Below the pieces are notes generated by a model. It worked only from the letters and a program-made list of their open reading frames with translations, had not been told where the DNA came from and did not search any database. A stretch of 64,000 nucleotides of DNA, taken from assembly GCF_040678635.1 (NCBI RefSeq), contig NZ_JBFATZ010000004.1, forward strand, positions 372,001 through 436,000, in the 5' to 3' direction. The stretch is from Thermopolyspora sp040678635. GTDB taxonomy: Bacteria > Actinomycetota > Actinomycetes > Streptosporangiales > Streptosporangiaceae. Positions 40,934 through 49,776 of the stretch are shown in pieces. Position 1 is the stretch's first letter. Every line of letters begins with the position of its first letter. A program made the position numbers and the translations under genes.

Positions 40934-41626
40934 TCAGACCGCGAGGAGGCGGTGCACCTCCTCGCCGCGCAGTTCGTCGGCCGCGCCGGAGTGGACGACG
41001 TGGCCCGCGTCGAGGATGAGGAAGCGGTCGGCCATGCGCAGGGCCAGATCCAGGTACTGCTCGACGAGCAGGACCGCGAGGCCAGAGGCGTGCAGGCGTT
41101 CGATCGCTTCCTCGATTTCCAGGATAATCGACGGCTGGATGCCCTCGGTGGGCTCGTCGAGGATGAGCAGCTTCGGCCGGGTGACCAGGGCGCGGGCCAT
41201 GGCGAGTTGCTGTTGCTGGCCGCCGGAGAGGAAGCCTGCGCGGCGCTTGAGGATCGGCTTGAGGCGGGGGAAGATCTCCAGGGCCTCTTCGATCGCGCCG
41301 TTGTCCTTGTGTGGCGAGGCCTCCAGGGTCACCAGCAGGTTGCCGAGGACGCTGAGCTGCGGGAAGGTCTCGTGGCCCTGGGGGACGTAGCCCATGCCGA
41401 GCCGTACGCGCTCGTGGGGTTTGAGGTGGGTGACGTCGCGGCCCTCGAAGGTGACGGTGCCGGCGGACGCGGGCAGCACCCCCATGATCGTGTTCAGCAG
41501 CGTGGTCTTGCCGACGCCGTTGCGGCCCATGACGCACATGAGCTGACCCGGCTCGACGTCCAGGGACACGCCGAACAGCACGCGCGCCCTGCCGTACCCG
41601 GCGTCGAGACCTCGGACCGACAGCAC
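40934..41626 (-). CDS. urtE: Urea ABC transporter ATP-binding subunit UrtE
   Basis: 230 residues: Walker A CVMGRNGVGKTTLLNTIMG, the UrtE-type segment MGYVPQGHETFPQLSVLGNLLVTL, signature FLSGGQQQQLAMARAL, Walker B LLILDEPTEGIQPS. It is the LivF-type ATPase of the urea importer, last in urtABCDE, its start adjoining the urtD stop. Confidence 0.93.
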   Translation of the reverse strand: MLSVRGLDAGYGRARVLFGVSLDVEPGQLMCVMGRNGVGKTTLLNTIMGVLPASAGTVTFEGRDVTHLKPHERVRLGMGYVPQGHETFPQLSVLGNLLVTLEASPHKDNGAIEEALEIFPRLKPILKRRAGFLSGGQQQQLAMARALVTRPKLLILDEPTEGIQPSIILEIEEAIERLHASGLAVLLVEQYLDLALRMADRFLILDAGHVVHSGAADELRGEEVHRLLAV

Positions 41627-42454
41627 CTACCCCACCTCCCCGTGGACCGGCTGGGCGGCCCGGCCGAGATAGACCTCACGTACCTTCGGGTCCGTGCGCA
41701 CCTGGTCCACCGAGCCTTCCATGAGCACTTTGCCCTCGTGCAACACCGTGACGACCGAGGCGTAACGGCGCAGGAAATCCATGTCGTGCTCGATCACGAT
41801 CACCGTGTGCTCCTCGGCGATCTGGGTGAGCAGCTCTCCGGTGCGGGCACGCTCCTCCTTCGACATGCCGGCCACCGGCTCGTCGAGCAGCAGCAGCCGC
41901 GGTTCCTGTGCGATCAACATGCCGATCTCCAGCCATTGACGCTGGCCGTGAGAGAGCACACCGGCGGCGCTGCCGGCGAGATCGGTCAGACCTGTGGTCT
42001 CCAATGCCCGGGCGACCGCGTCCGAAACACCGCGTCTGCGGCGTCCCAGCGACCACAGGGGTTTCCGGAACGACGCGGCCAGGTCGAGGTTCTCCACGAC
42101 GGTGAGCGCCTCGAACACCACCGACGTCTGGAAGGTACGGCCCACGCCCATGCGGACGATCTGGTGCTCCTTGCGGCCGACCAGCTCGGCGCCGGCGAAG
42201 CGGACCGAGCCGGTGGCGGGCTTGGTGAGGCCGGTGGTCACATCGACGAGGGTGGTCTTGCCGGCGCCGTTCGGGCCGATCAGGAAGCGCAGCTCGCCCT
42301 TCCGCACGGTGAGGTTCACCCCGTCGAGGGCGCGGAAGCCGTCGAAGACCACCGACAGGTCCTTGATCTCCAGCAGCGGGCTTTCGCCGGGGACGCCGTT
42401 GGCGTGGTTGTCGCCTGGCACGCCGTTGGCGTGGTTGTCGTCGGTCGGGGTCAT
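41627..42454 (-). CDS. urtD: Urea ABC transporter ATP-binding subunit UrtD
   Basis: 275 residues: Walker A FLIGPNGAGKTTLVDVTTGL, MGVGRTFQTSVVFEALTVVENL, signature VLSHGQRQWLEIGMLIAQEPRLLLLDEPVAGMS and H-loop VIEHDMDFLRR, all typical of UrtD. The N-terminus carries two 9-residue repeats (DNHANGVPG twice) from a 27-bp direct repeat at 42393-42440. It overlaps the urtC stop. Confidence 0.93.
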   Translation of the reverse strand: MTPTDDNHANGVPGDNHANGVPGESPLLEIKDLSVVFDGFRALDGVNLTVRKGELRFLIGPNGAGKTTLVDVTTGLTKPATGSVRFAGAELVGRKEHQIVRMGVGRTFQTSVVFEALTVVENLDLAASFRKPLWSLGRRRRGVSDAVARALETTGLTDLAGSAAGVLSHGQRQWLEIGMLIAQEPRLLLLDEPVAGMSKEERARTGELLTQIAEEHTVIVIEHDMDFLRRYASVVTVLHEGKVLMEGSVDQVRTDPKVREVYLGRAAQPVHGEVG

Positions 42455-43602
42455 GTCGCCTCCTTCGCCTCCGGGGCCGTCCATTCCGGAGTCGTACGGC
42501 CGCGCCGCCGCGCCAGGGCCTCCCGGGCCGAGGCGATCAGCCCGGCGATGCCGCCGGGGGCGAGCGTCATGACCAGGATGAACAGCGCGCCCTGCAGGTA
42601 GAGCCAGCCGCCGGCGAACTCCTCGCTGAAGGCGGTCTTGGCATAGTTCATGATCACCGCGCCGAGCACCGCCCCGCCGAGCACGTACCGGCCGCCGACC
42701 GCGACGGCGACCACGAGCTCCAGCGAGGGCACCACGCCGAGCAGCGCGGGCGAGATGATGCCGACGACCGGCACGAACAGGGCCCCGGCGATGCCCGCCA
42801 TGCCCGCCGATATGGCGAAGGTGATGGTCTTGACCGTGGCCGGGTTGTAGCCGAGGAACCGTACCCGGTCCTCCCCGTCGCGGACCGCGACCAGCAGCTT
42901 GCCGAAGCGGCTGCGGTTGAGGTGCCAGGCGAACAGGAACAGCAGCCCGAGGATGATCGCCACGACGAAGTAGAGGCCCTGCTGGGTCTGTTCGGCCGCG
43001 AGGTCCTGGCCGAACAGCTCGAAGAAGTTGGTCAGGCCGTTGGTGCCGCCGGTCAGGCCCTGCTGGCCGACGAGCAGGATCACCAGGGCGGCGGCGAGGG
43101 CCTGGGTGAGGATGGCGAAGTACGCGCCGCGTACCCGCTGGCGGAACACGAGCGTGCCCAGCACGGCGGCGACCGCGATCGGGGCGAGCACGGCCGCGGC
43201 GATCGCGAACGCCGGGCTGCGGAACGGCTCCCACAGCGCGGGCAGCGTCTCCACGCCGCTCCACACCATGAAGTCGGGCAGGTCGCCGCCGGCGTCGTTG
43301 AGCTTGAGGTACATGCCCATCGCGTAGCCGCCGATGCCGAAGAACACCCCCTGCCCGAGGGTGAGCATGCCGCCCCGGCCCCAGGCGAGGCCGATGCCGA
43401 GGGCGACGATCGCGAAGCACAGGTACTTGGCGAGCAGCCCCAGCCGGAACGGCTCCAGCGCCAGCGGCGCGACGACGAGGGCGAGCACGGCGACCGCGAC
43501 GAACAGGGCCGGGCCCGAGCGGACCGCGTGGGCGATCCGCTCGCGCGGGGTGGCCGCGGCGGGGACGGCTTGCTCGGGTGCGGTCTTCTCGGTGATGGTC
43601 AT
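42451..43602 (-). CDS. urtC: Urea ABC transporter permease UrtC
   Basis: 383 residues with many hydrophobic segments; LGIGLAWGRGGMLTLGQGVFFGIGGYAMGMYLKL, GAYFAILTQALAAALVILLVGQQGLTGGTNGLTNF and VRFLGYNPATVKTITFAISAGMAGIAGALFVP are LivM/UrtC landmarks. ATG 43602 overlaps the urtB stop. It forms the channel with UrtB. Confidence 0.94.
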   Translation of the reverse strand: MTITEKTAPEQAVPAAATPRERIAHAVRSGPALFVAVAVLALVVAPLALEPFRLGLLAKYLCFAIVALGIGLAWGRGGMLTLGQGVFFGIGGYAMGMYLKLNDAGGDLPDFMVWSGVETLPALWEPFRSPAFAIAAAVLAPIAVAAVLGTLVFRQRVRGAYFAILTQALAAALVILLVGQQGLTGGTNGLTNFFELFGQDLAAEQTQQGLYFVVAIILGLLFLFAWHLNRSRFGKLLVAVRDGEDRVRFLGYNPATVKTITFAISAGMAGIAGALFVPVVGIISPALLGVVPSLELVVAVAVGGRYVLGGAVLGAVIMNYAKTAFSEEFAGGWLYLQGALFILVMTLAPGGIAGLIASAREALARRRGRTTPEWTAPEAKEAT

Positions 43603-44477
43603 GTCAGCGCCCTCGATCGCAGTACGAACAGCCCCTGCGGGCGGAGCTGGAGGAACGCGATGATCGCGGCGAAGACGATGACCTTCGCCAGGCTGGCGTT
43701 CGTCCAGAACTCGGCGTAGGAGTTGAGCAGCCCGAGCCCGAGCGCCGCGAGCACGGCCCCGCGGAGCTGGCCGAGGCCCCCGCACACGACCACCAGGAAC
43801 GCGTCCACGATGTAGTAGGTGCCGAGCGACGGGCCGACGGGCCCGATCAGCGTGAGCGCGACGCCGGCGATGCCGGCCAGGCCCGAGCCGATGAAGAAGG
43901 TGAGCTGGTCCACCCGGCCGGTGTTGATGCCGCTGGTGGAGGCGAGCTGCCGGTTCTGCATCACCGCCTGCATCCGGCGGCCCTGGGACGACCTGGTGAG
44001 ATAGGCCCAGATCGCGACCACGCACCCGGCGGCGAGGGCGAGGATGAACAGTCGGGCGTACGGGATCTGGGTGCCGAACAGCGGGAGGCCGCCCGTCAGC
44101 CAGCCCGGCGCGACCACCTGGACGTTGGGGGCGCCGAACAGGTCGCGGGCGAGCTGCTGCAGCACGAGGCTGACGCCCCAGGTGAGCAGCAGCGTGTCCA
44201 GCGGGCGGCCGTAGAAGCGCCGGATGGCCAGGCGCTCAAGCACCCAGCCCATGGCGCCCGCGACGAGGAAGGCGATCGGCAACGCGACCGGGACGGCCTG
44301 GTTGCCGACGAGATCCTGCAGCAGGTACGCCGTGTAGGCCCCGGCCATTATGAATTCGCCGTGGGCCATGTTGATCACACCCATCTGGCCGAACGTGAAC
44401 GTCAGGCCGAGCGCTATGAGCAGCAGCACGGCCGCGATCGACAGCCCGACGGGCAATTGGTTGACAAACGCCTGCAA
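43599..44477 (-). CDS. urtB: Urea ABC transporter permease UrtB
   Basis: 292 residues, LivH type: AAVLLLIALGLTFTFGQMGVINMAHGEFIMAGAYTAYLLQDL, LDTLLLTWGVSLVLQQLARDLFGAPNVQVVAPGWL and RMQAVMQNRQLASTSGINTGRVDQLTFFIGSGLAGIAGVAL. The start is TTG 44477 with AAGGGAG five bases upstream. A large hairpin separates it from urtA. Confidence 0.93.
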   Translation of the reverse strand: MQAFVNQLPVGLSIAAVLLLIALGLTFTFGQMGVINMAHGEFIMAGAYTAYLLQDLVGNQAVPVALPIAFLVAGAMGWVLERLAIRRFYGRPLDTLLLTWGVSLVLQQLARDLFGAPNVQVVAPGWLTGGLPLFGTQIPYARLFILALAAGCVVAIWAYLTRSSQGRRMQAVMQNRQLASTSGINTGRVDQLTFFIGSGLAGIAGVALTLIGPVGPSLGTYYIVDAFLVVVCGGLGQLRGAVLAALGLGLLNSYAEFWTNASLAKVIVFAAIIAFLQLRPQGLFVLRSRALT

Positions 44478-44528
44478 CCCGGCTCCCTTGTCTTTCCTGG
44501 TCCTGGAGGTCCGGAGGTCCGGAGGTCC

Positions 44529-44605
44529 GGTTCCGGAGCACGGCCGCGCCGCGTCGCCGCGCCGGGGTCCTGTCCCCGGTCAGGTCGCGGCCGTGCCCCG
44601 GAACC
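44529..44605 (-). promoter_or_regulatory. Large intercistronic hairpin between urtA and urtB
   Basis: Arms 44529-44548 and 44586-44605 pair over 20 bp with one G-T/A-C mismatch (GGTTCCGG at the outer end). The loop contains a smaller hairpin, CCGGGG with CCCCGG. It begins 17 bases beyond the urtA stop. Next to it, toward urtB, an 8-bp unit GGAGGTCC is tandemly repeated three times (44505-44530). Such structures typically lower downstream expression so the binding protein is made in excess. Confidence 0.7.
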
Positions 44606-44621
44606 CGCTCGTGCCGGGCGG

Positions 44622-45863
44622 CTAGCTCAGGCCGCCCGCCCAGGTGTAGGTCTTCAGGTACGGGTCCGGCTTGATCGGCTTACCGGAGTTCCACACCTCC
44701 TTGATGAGGCCGTCCGGCTCGATCACGCCGATCCTGGCGGTCTTGAACATGTGCTGGTTCTCGCCGTCGATGGTGACCATGCCCTCGGGCCGTTCCAGGG
44801 CGATGCCGCCCGCGGCCTTCTTGACCGCCTCCACCTCGGTGGTGCCGGCCTTCTTCACCGCCTCGGCCCACAGGTAGACCGCGTTGTAGCCGGCCTCCAT
44901 CGGGTCGGAGGTGACGCGGTCGGCGCCGTACTTGGCCTTGAAGGCGTCGACGAACTTCTTGTTCGCCGGCAGGTCGGTGGTCTGGTAGTAGTTCCAGGCC
45001 ACCAGGTGACCGGCGATGTTGTCGACGCCGATGCCCTTGACCTCCTCCTCGGCGACGCTGACCGACATGACCGGCATGCTCTCGGCGGTCACGCCCGCGC
45101 TCTTGAACTGCTTGAAGAAGGCCACGTTGCTGTCGCCGTTGAGGGTGTTGAACACCGCGTCCGGCTTGGCCTCGACCACCTTGTTCACCAGCGTGCTGTA
45201 CTCGGTGTGGCCGAGCGGCGTGTACTCCTCGCCGAGGATCTCCATGCCGTTCGCCGCCGCGTACGCCTTGATGATCTTGTTGGCGGTGCGGGGGAAGACG
45301 TAGTCGCTGCCGACCAGGAACAGCTTCTTCTTGCCCTCCTCTTTCAGATAGTCGAGCGCCGGGACGATCTGCTGGTTGGTGGTGGCGCCGGTGTAGAAGA
45401 TGTACGGCGAGCTCTCCAGGCCCTCGTACTGCACGGGGTACCACAGCAGCGCCTTGCGCTTCTCGAAGACCGGCAGCATCGCCTTGCGGCTGGCCGAGGT
45501 CCATCCGCCGAAGACGGTGGCGACCTTGTCCTGGGCGATGAGTTTGGTGGCCTTTTCGGCGAACGTCGGCCAGTCGGACGCGCCGTCCTCGACGACCGGT
45601 TCGAGCTTCTTGCCGAGCACGCCGCCGGCGGCGTTGATTTCCTCGATCGCGAGAAGTTCGGCGTCCTTCACGGTCACTTCGCTGATCGCCATCGTGCCGC
45701 TCAGCGAATGCAGAATGCCGACCTTGATCGTGTCTCCCGCCGCACCTCCGGTCGCTCCGCTCGTGCTCTGGCTCGTTCCACCCCCACAGGCGGCGAGGCC
45801 GATGATCGAGGCGGCGACCAGCGCGCCGATCCGCGATATGCCCGGCCAGGATGAATTCCGCAA
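44622..45863 (-). CDS. urtA: Urea ABC transporter substrate-binding lipoprotein UrtA
   Basis: 413 residues with lipobox LAAC (Cys26). Mature features match UrtA: VGILHSLSGTMAISEVTVKDAELLAIEEINAAGGVLGKKLEPVVEDGASDWPTFAEKA, FGGWTSASRKAMLPVFE, LLWYPVQYEGLESSPYIFYTGATTNQQ and the C-terminal KPIKPDPYLKTYTWAGG. The start is TTG 45863 with GGGAGG upstream. It binds urea outside the membrane and hands it to UrtBC. Confidence 0.95.
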   Translation of the reverse strand: MRNSSWPGISRIGALVAASIIGLAACGGGTSQSTSGATGGAAGDTIKVGILHSLSGTMAISEVTVKDAELLAIEEINAAGGVLGKKLEPVVEDGASDWPTFAEKATKLIAQDKVATVFGGWTSASRKAMLPVFEKRKALLWYPVQYEGLESSPYIFYTGATTNQQIVPALDYLKEEGKKKLFLVGSDYVFPRTANKIIKAYAAANGMEILGEEYTPLGHTEYSTLVNKVVEAKPDAVFNTLNGDSNVAFFKQFKSAGVTAESMPVMSVSVAEEEVKGIGVDNIAGHLVAWNYYQTTDLPANKKFVDAFKAKYGADRVTSDPMEAGYNAVYLWAEAVKKAGTTEVEAVKKAAGGIALERPEGMVTIDGENQHMFKTARIGVIEPDGLIKEVWNSGKPIKPDPYLKTYTWAGGLS

Positions 45864-45934
45864 TTGTCCTCCCTGCGGCTCCGCCCCCGCGCTACTACCT
45901 GACCGTCAAGGTGACTTGGGCAAATTTCCCAGCA

Positions 45935-45950
45935 AGTTCCGGTACGTTAA
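45935..45950 (-). promoter_or_regulatory. Weak GlnR-like site on the urtA side
   Basis: On the minus strand TTAAC-N6-GAACT resembles the GlnR box GTNAC-N6-GAAAC, with several mismatches. It lies 72-87 bases upstream of the urtA start codon. Position and the nitrogen role of the operon make it plausible but not strong. Confidence 0.35.
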
Positions 45951-46033
45951 TTGCTGTTTGCGGGAGGTTCACCCGTGACGGTTATTCGCCGATAGGTCCG
46001 GCCCGGGATACGACACATCGCCGAAATGGCGGA

Positions 46034-46049
46034 TTAACGTCGTGGAAAC
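46034..46049 (+). promoter_or_regulatory. Candidate GlnR box before ureA
   Basis: TTAAC-GTCGTG-GAAAC matches GTNAC-N6-GAAAC with one mismatch, the first base. It ends 22 bases before the ureA start, overlapping or adjoining the probable -10 region. GlnR is known to control urease and urea uptake genes in actinomycetes; here the location would suit repression. Confidence 0.5.
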
Positions 46050-46071
46050 GCCCGTTACCTAGGGTCCCGCC

Positions 46072-46374
46072 ATGCGGCTCACTCCACATGAGCGGGAACG
46101 CCTGCTCATTCACGTCGCCGCGGGCGTGGCGCGCGATCGCAAGGCCCGCGGGCTCCGCCTCAACCATCCCGAGGCTACCGCGATCATCGCGTCCTTCCTT
46201 CTGGAGGGCGCCAGGGACGGGCAGAGCGTGGCCGATCTGATGGAGGCCGGACGCAAGGTGCTGCGCCGTGAGGACGTCATGGAGGGGGTGCCCGAGATGC
46301 TGGAATCGGTGCAGATCGAAGCGACCTTCCCCGACGGGACCAAGCTCGTCACCGTCCACAATCCGATCCAATGA
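46072..46374 (+). CDS. ureA: Urease subunit gamma
   Basis: 100 residues, standard UreA: MRLTPHERERLLIHVAAGVARDRKARGLRLNHPEATAIIASFLLEGARDGQSVADLMEAGRKVL and FPDGTKLVTVHNPI at the end. First gene of the ureABCFGD operon, coupled to ureB by ATGA. Confidence 0.97.
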   Translation: MRLTPHERERLLIHVAAGVARDRKARGLRLNHPEATAIIASFLLEGARDGQSVADLMEAGRKVLRREDVMEGVPEMLESVQIEATFPDGTKLVTVHNPIQ

Positions 46375-46727
46375 GCGCCACCGACGGGGCGCTCCCGGTA
46401 CCGGAGGCACCGGGAGGAATCGTCTTCGGGGACGGCCCGATCCCGCTCAACCCGGGGCGCGAACGCCGTACCGTGCGGGTGGTCAACACCGCCGACCGGC
46501 CCGTGCAGGTCGGCTCGCACTATCACTTCGCCGCCGCGAATCCGGGGCTGCGGTTCGACCGCGAGGCCGCCTGGGGCATGCGGCTGGACGTGCCCGCCGG
46601 GACCGCGATCCGGTTCGAGCCGGGCGTGGAACGCGACGTGACGCTCGTTCCGATCACCGGCCGCCGCGTCGTGCCGGGCCTGCGGCCCGAGTGGGCCGGA
46701 CCGCTGGACAGGAGCCCCGATGTCTGA
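46371..46727 (+). CDS. ureB: Urease subunit beta
   Basis: 118 residues, UreB beta-sandwich: NPGRERRTVRVVNTADRPVQVGSHYHFAAANPGLRFDREAAWGMRLDVPAGTAIRFEPGVERDVTLVP. Overlaps ureA by four and ureC by eight bases. Confidence 0.97.
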   Translation: MSATDGALPVPEAPGGIVFGDGPIPLNPGRERRTVRVVNTADRPVQVGSHYHFAAANPGLRFDREAAWGMRLDVPAGTAIRFEPGVERDVTLVPITGRRVVPGLRPEWAGPLDRSPDV

Positions 46728-48504
46728 GCCGACCTCTGGGCCGATCTCAGGGCCGGTCCCAGGGCCGACCCCCGTGCCTGGGCCGACCATCGACCGCGCC
46801 CGGTACGCGCTGCTCTACGGCCCCACCACCGGCGACCGGGTACGGCTCGCCGACACCGACCTGTACGTCGAGATCACCGACGACCTCAGCATGGGCCCCG
46901 CCGGAGCGGGCGACGAGGCGGTCTTCGGCGGCGGCAAGGTGATCCGCGAGTCGATGGGCCAGGCCCGCGCCACCCGCGCGGAGGGCGCCCCCGACCTGGT
47001 GATCACCGGCGCGGTGATCCTCGACCACTGGGGCGTGGTCAAGGCCGACATCGGGGTACGCGACGGGCGCATCGTCGCGATCGGCAAGGCCGGCAACCCG
47101 GACACCATGGACGGCGTACACCCGGACCTGGTCATCGGCCCGTCCACCGAGATCCTCGCCGGGAACGGGAAGATCGTCACCGCCGGGGCGATCGACTCGC
47201 ACGTGCACCTGATCTGCCCGCAGATCGTCGACGAGGCCCTTTCCGCGGGCGTCACCACGCTGATCGGCGGCGGCACCGGCCCGGCCGAGGGCACCAAGGC
47301 GACGACCGTGACCGGCGGCTGGTACCTGCCGCGCATGCTCGAGGCGATGGACGGCATGCCGGTCAACGTGGCGCTGCTCGGCAAGGGCAACACGGTGAGC
47401 GAGGAGGGGCTGCTCGAACAGCTCCGGATGGGCGCGAGCGGCTTCAAGCTGCACGAGGACTGGGGCACGACCCCCGCCGCGATCGACGCCTGCCTGCGGG
47501 TGGCGGACGCGACCGGGGTGCAGGTGGCGATCCACACCGACACGCTCAACGAGGCCGGGTTCGTCGAGTCGACGCTGGGCGCGATCGGCGACCGGGTGAT
47601 CCACGCGTACCACACCGAGGGGGCGGGCGGCGGGCACGCGCCCGACATCATCACGATGGCCTCGCACGCGAACGTGCTGCCGTCCTCGACGAACCCGACC
47701 CGGCCGTACACGGTCAACACGCTGCACGAGCACCTGGACATGCTGATGGTGTGCCACCATCTCAACCCGGCGGTGCCCGAGGACCTGGCGTTCGCCGAGT
47801 CGCGGATCCGGCCGACGACGATGGCGGCCGAGGACGTGCTGCACGACCTCGGGGCGATCTCGATGATCGGATCGGACTCGCAGGCGATGGGGCGGATCGG
47901 CGAGACGATCATCCGGACGTGGCAGACGGCGCACGTGATGAAGCACCGCAGGGGCGTGCTCGGGTCGAACTGCTCGGGCCGGGCCGACAACCTCCGCGCC
48001 CAACGCTACGTCGCGAAATATACGATTTGTCCGGCCATTGCCCATGGGGTGGACGCGCACGTCGGGTCCGTCGAGGCGGGCAAGCTCGCCGACCTGGTGC
48101 TGTGGGAGCCCGCCTTCTTCGGCGTCAAGCCGCACCTGGTGCTCAAGGGCGGCATGATCGCCTACGCGCAGATGGGCGACGCCAACGCCTCCATCCCCAC
48201 GCCGCAGCCGGTGATGCCCCGGCCCATGTTCGGGGCGATGCCCGCCGCCGCCTCCGCCACGTCGCTGCACTTCGTCGCCCCGCAGGCGATCGAGGCCGGG
48301 CTCGCGGAGCGGCTGGCCGTACGACGCAAGCTGGTCGCCGTCGCGGACGTGCGCGGCCGAGGAAAGGAGTCGATGCCGCACAACGGCGCGCTGCCCGCGA
48401 TCCACGTGGATCCGGACACCTTCGCCGTCCGGATCAACGGGGAGCTCATCGAGCCCGCGCCCGCCGAGCGGCTGCCCATGGCCCAGCGGTACTTCCTGTT
48501 CTGA
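46720..48504 (+). CDS. ureC: Urease subunit alpha (catalytic)
   Basis: 594 residues. It hydrolyses urea at a di-nickel site. Landmarks: RYALLYGPTTGDRVRLADTDLYVEI, the nickel ligands in DSHVHLICPQ, the carbamylated lysine in GASGFKLHEDWG, HTDTLNEAGF, HAYHTEGAGGGHAPDII and MVCHHLNP. The N-terminus has a Gly/Pro-rich extension (about 20 residues with SGPISGPVPGPTPVPGPT) that is not part of the usual urease fold. It is slightly longer than typical UreC (about 570). Confidence 0.97.
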   Translation: MSEPTSGPISGPVPGPTPVPGPTIDRARYALLYGPTTGDRVRLADTDLYVEITDDLSMGPAGAGDEAVFGGGKVIRESMGQARATRAEGAPDLVITGAVILDHWGVVKADIGVRDGRIVAIGKAGNPDTMDGVHPDLVIGPSTEILAGNGKIVTAGAIDSHVHLICPQIVDEALSAGVTTLIGGGTGPAEGTKATTVTGGWYLPRMLEAMDGMPVNVALLGKGNTVSEEGLLEQLRMGASGFKLHEDWGTTPAAIDACLRVADATGVQVAIHTDTLNEAGFVESTLGAIGDRVIHAYHTEGAGGGHAPDIITMASHANVLPSSTNPTRPYTVNTLHEHLDMLMVCHHLNPAVPEDLAFAESRIRPTTMAAEDVLHDLGAISMIGSDSQAMGRIGETIIRTWQTAHVMKHRRGVLGSNCSGRADNLRAQRYVAKYTICPAIAHGVDAHVGSVEAGKLADLVLWEPAFFGVKPHLVLKGGMIAYAQMGDANASIPTPQPVMPRPMFGAMPAAASATSLHFVAPQAIEAGLAERLAVRRKLVAVADVRGRGKESMPHNGALPAIHVDPDTFAVRINGELIEPAPAERLPMAQRYFLF

Positions 48505-48520
48505 TGTACGGCCTGTTCTG

Positions 48521-49693
48521 ATGCACGGCACACGAGGCGCGGCGGACGCCGCCACCGGATTCGGCACCACCGGCCTGTCCGCCGCCCTCCTCCTGATCGC
48601 CGACTCCCGGCTACCCGCGGGCGGGCACGCCCACTCCGGGGGAGCCGAGGAGGCGGTTCACGTCGGGGCGATCGCCGGCCCGGAGGATCTGGCGCGGTTC
48701 CTCCGAGGCCGGCTCGCCACGACGGGACTCGTCGCCGCCGCCCTCTCCGCCGCCGCCTGCCACCTCGCCGCCACCATTGGGGACCAGGTGAAGCCGCGGC
48801 GGGAATCGGCCGTGCGAGACGGGATCTTCCGGCCCTCTCCGGCGGATGGCGCATCCGACGCCGAATCCAGGGCTCGGGGCCGCGCCCCGGCCCGCGAATC
48901 GGGTACCACGAGGGCGGCCTCGCCCGGTGACACGCCCCCGGCCGGAGACGCGTCACCGGAGGAATCCGCCGGCCTGTGGGGGGAACTGGACGCGGAGGCC
49001 GACGCCCGGACCCCCTCGCCCGCCATGCGCACGGCGAGCCGTACCCAGGGCCGGCTGCTCGTGCGCAGCGCGCGGCGAATCTGGCCGTCGGCGGTGCTGG
49101 ACGGACTGGCCCTGGCGCTGCCGGAAGGGGCGCACCACCCCGTCGCGCTCGGCGCGGTCGCCTGCGCCGCCGGATGCCCGCCAAGGGACGCGGCGCTGGC
49201 GGCGGCCTACAACGCGATCACCGGACCGGCGACGGCGGCCGTGCGCCTGCTCGGCCTCGATCCCGTCACCGTGCACCGGCTGCTCGCCGACCTCTCCCCC
49301 GAACTCGACGGCACGGCCACGGCCGCCGTCGCGGCGGTGAACGACGCCCTGGTGGGCGAGATGGGCGTACCGCCCCAATGCACCGAGCCTCTCGGCCGCA
49401 CCCCGGCAGCCGACGACACGATCTCCGTCGGCGTCGCAGGCCAGAGGGACACCAGGGAGACCGGCGAATCGCCTGAACCGACCGACCGCCCCGGCGGCAC
49501 GGCCTCGGATCACGGCCATGCACGCGACTTCACGTCGCGTGAGGATGCCTCGCCCGGCTCCCGCATCGACGACGTGGCGCACGACCACACGATCCGGTAC
49601 GACTGGGCGGCGCTGCCGTCCTGCGGCGCTCCGGCGCTCGATCTCCTGGCCGAAGGCCACCTGCGCAGGGAGGTGCGGCTGTTTGTCTCCTGA
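48521..49693 (+). CDS. ureF: Urease accessory protein UreF, with two long insertions
   Basis: 390 residues; usual UreF proteins have about 220-240. The core is present: LLLIADSRLPAGGHAHSGGAEEAVHVGAI, LWGELDAEADARTPSPAMRTASRTQGRLLVRSARRIWP, HHPVALGAVACAAGCPPRDAALAAAYNAITGPATAAVRLLGLDP and the C-terminal LDLLAEGHLRREVRLFVS. Two insertions, residues about 87-150 and 281-358, are rich in Ala, Arg, Ser, Thr, Asp and Gly, without predicted fold. UreF helps UreD and UreG deliver nickel. The gene keeps one open frame, so it is likely functional with disordered loops. Confidence 0.9.
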   Translation: MHGTRGAADAATGFGTTGLSAALLLIADSRLPAGGHAHSGGAEEAVHVGAIAGPEDLARFLRGRLATTGLVAAALSAAACHLAATIGDQVKPRRESAVRDGIFRPSPADGASDAESRARGRAPARESGTTRAASPGDTPPAGDASPEESAGLWGELDAEADARTPSPAMRTASRTQGRLLVRSARRIWPSAVLDGLALALPEGAHHPVALGAVACAAGCPPRDAALAAAYNAITGPATAAVRLLGLDPVTVHRLLADLSPELDGTATAAVAAVNDALVGEMGVPPQCTEPLGRTPAADDTISVGVAGQRDTRETGESPEPTDRPGGTASDHGHARDFTSREDASPGSRIDDVAHDHTIRYDWAALPSCGAPALDLLAEGHLRREVRLFVS

Positions 49694-49776
49694 CCGGCCC
49701 GCGCTCCTGCACGCGACGCAATTCAGGCAGGACCGGGCAGACCCGGCCGACTCTCCCCGACAGAAGGACGAGCCTC

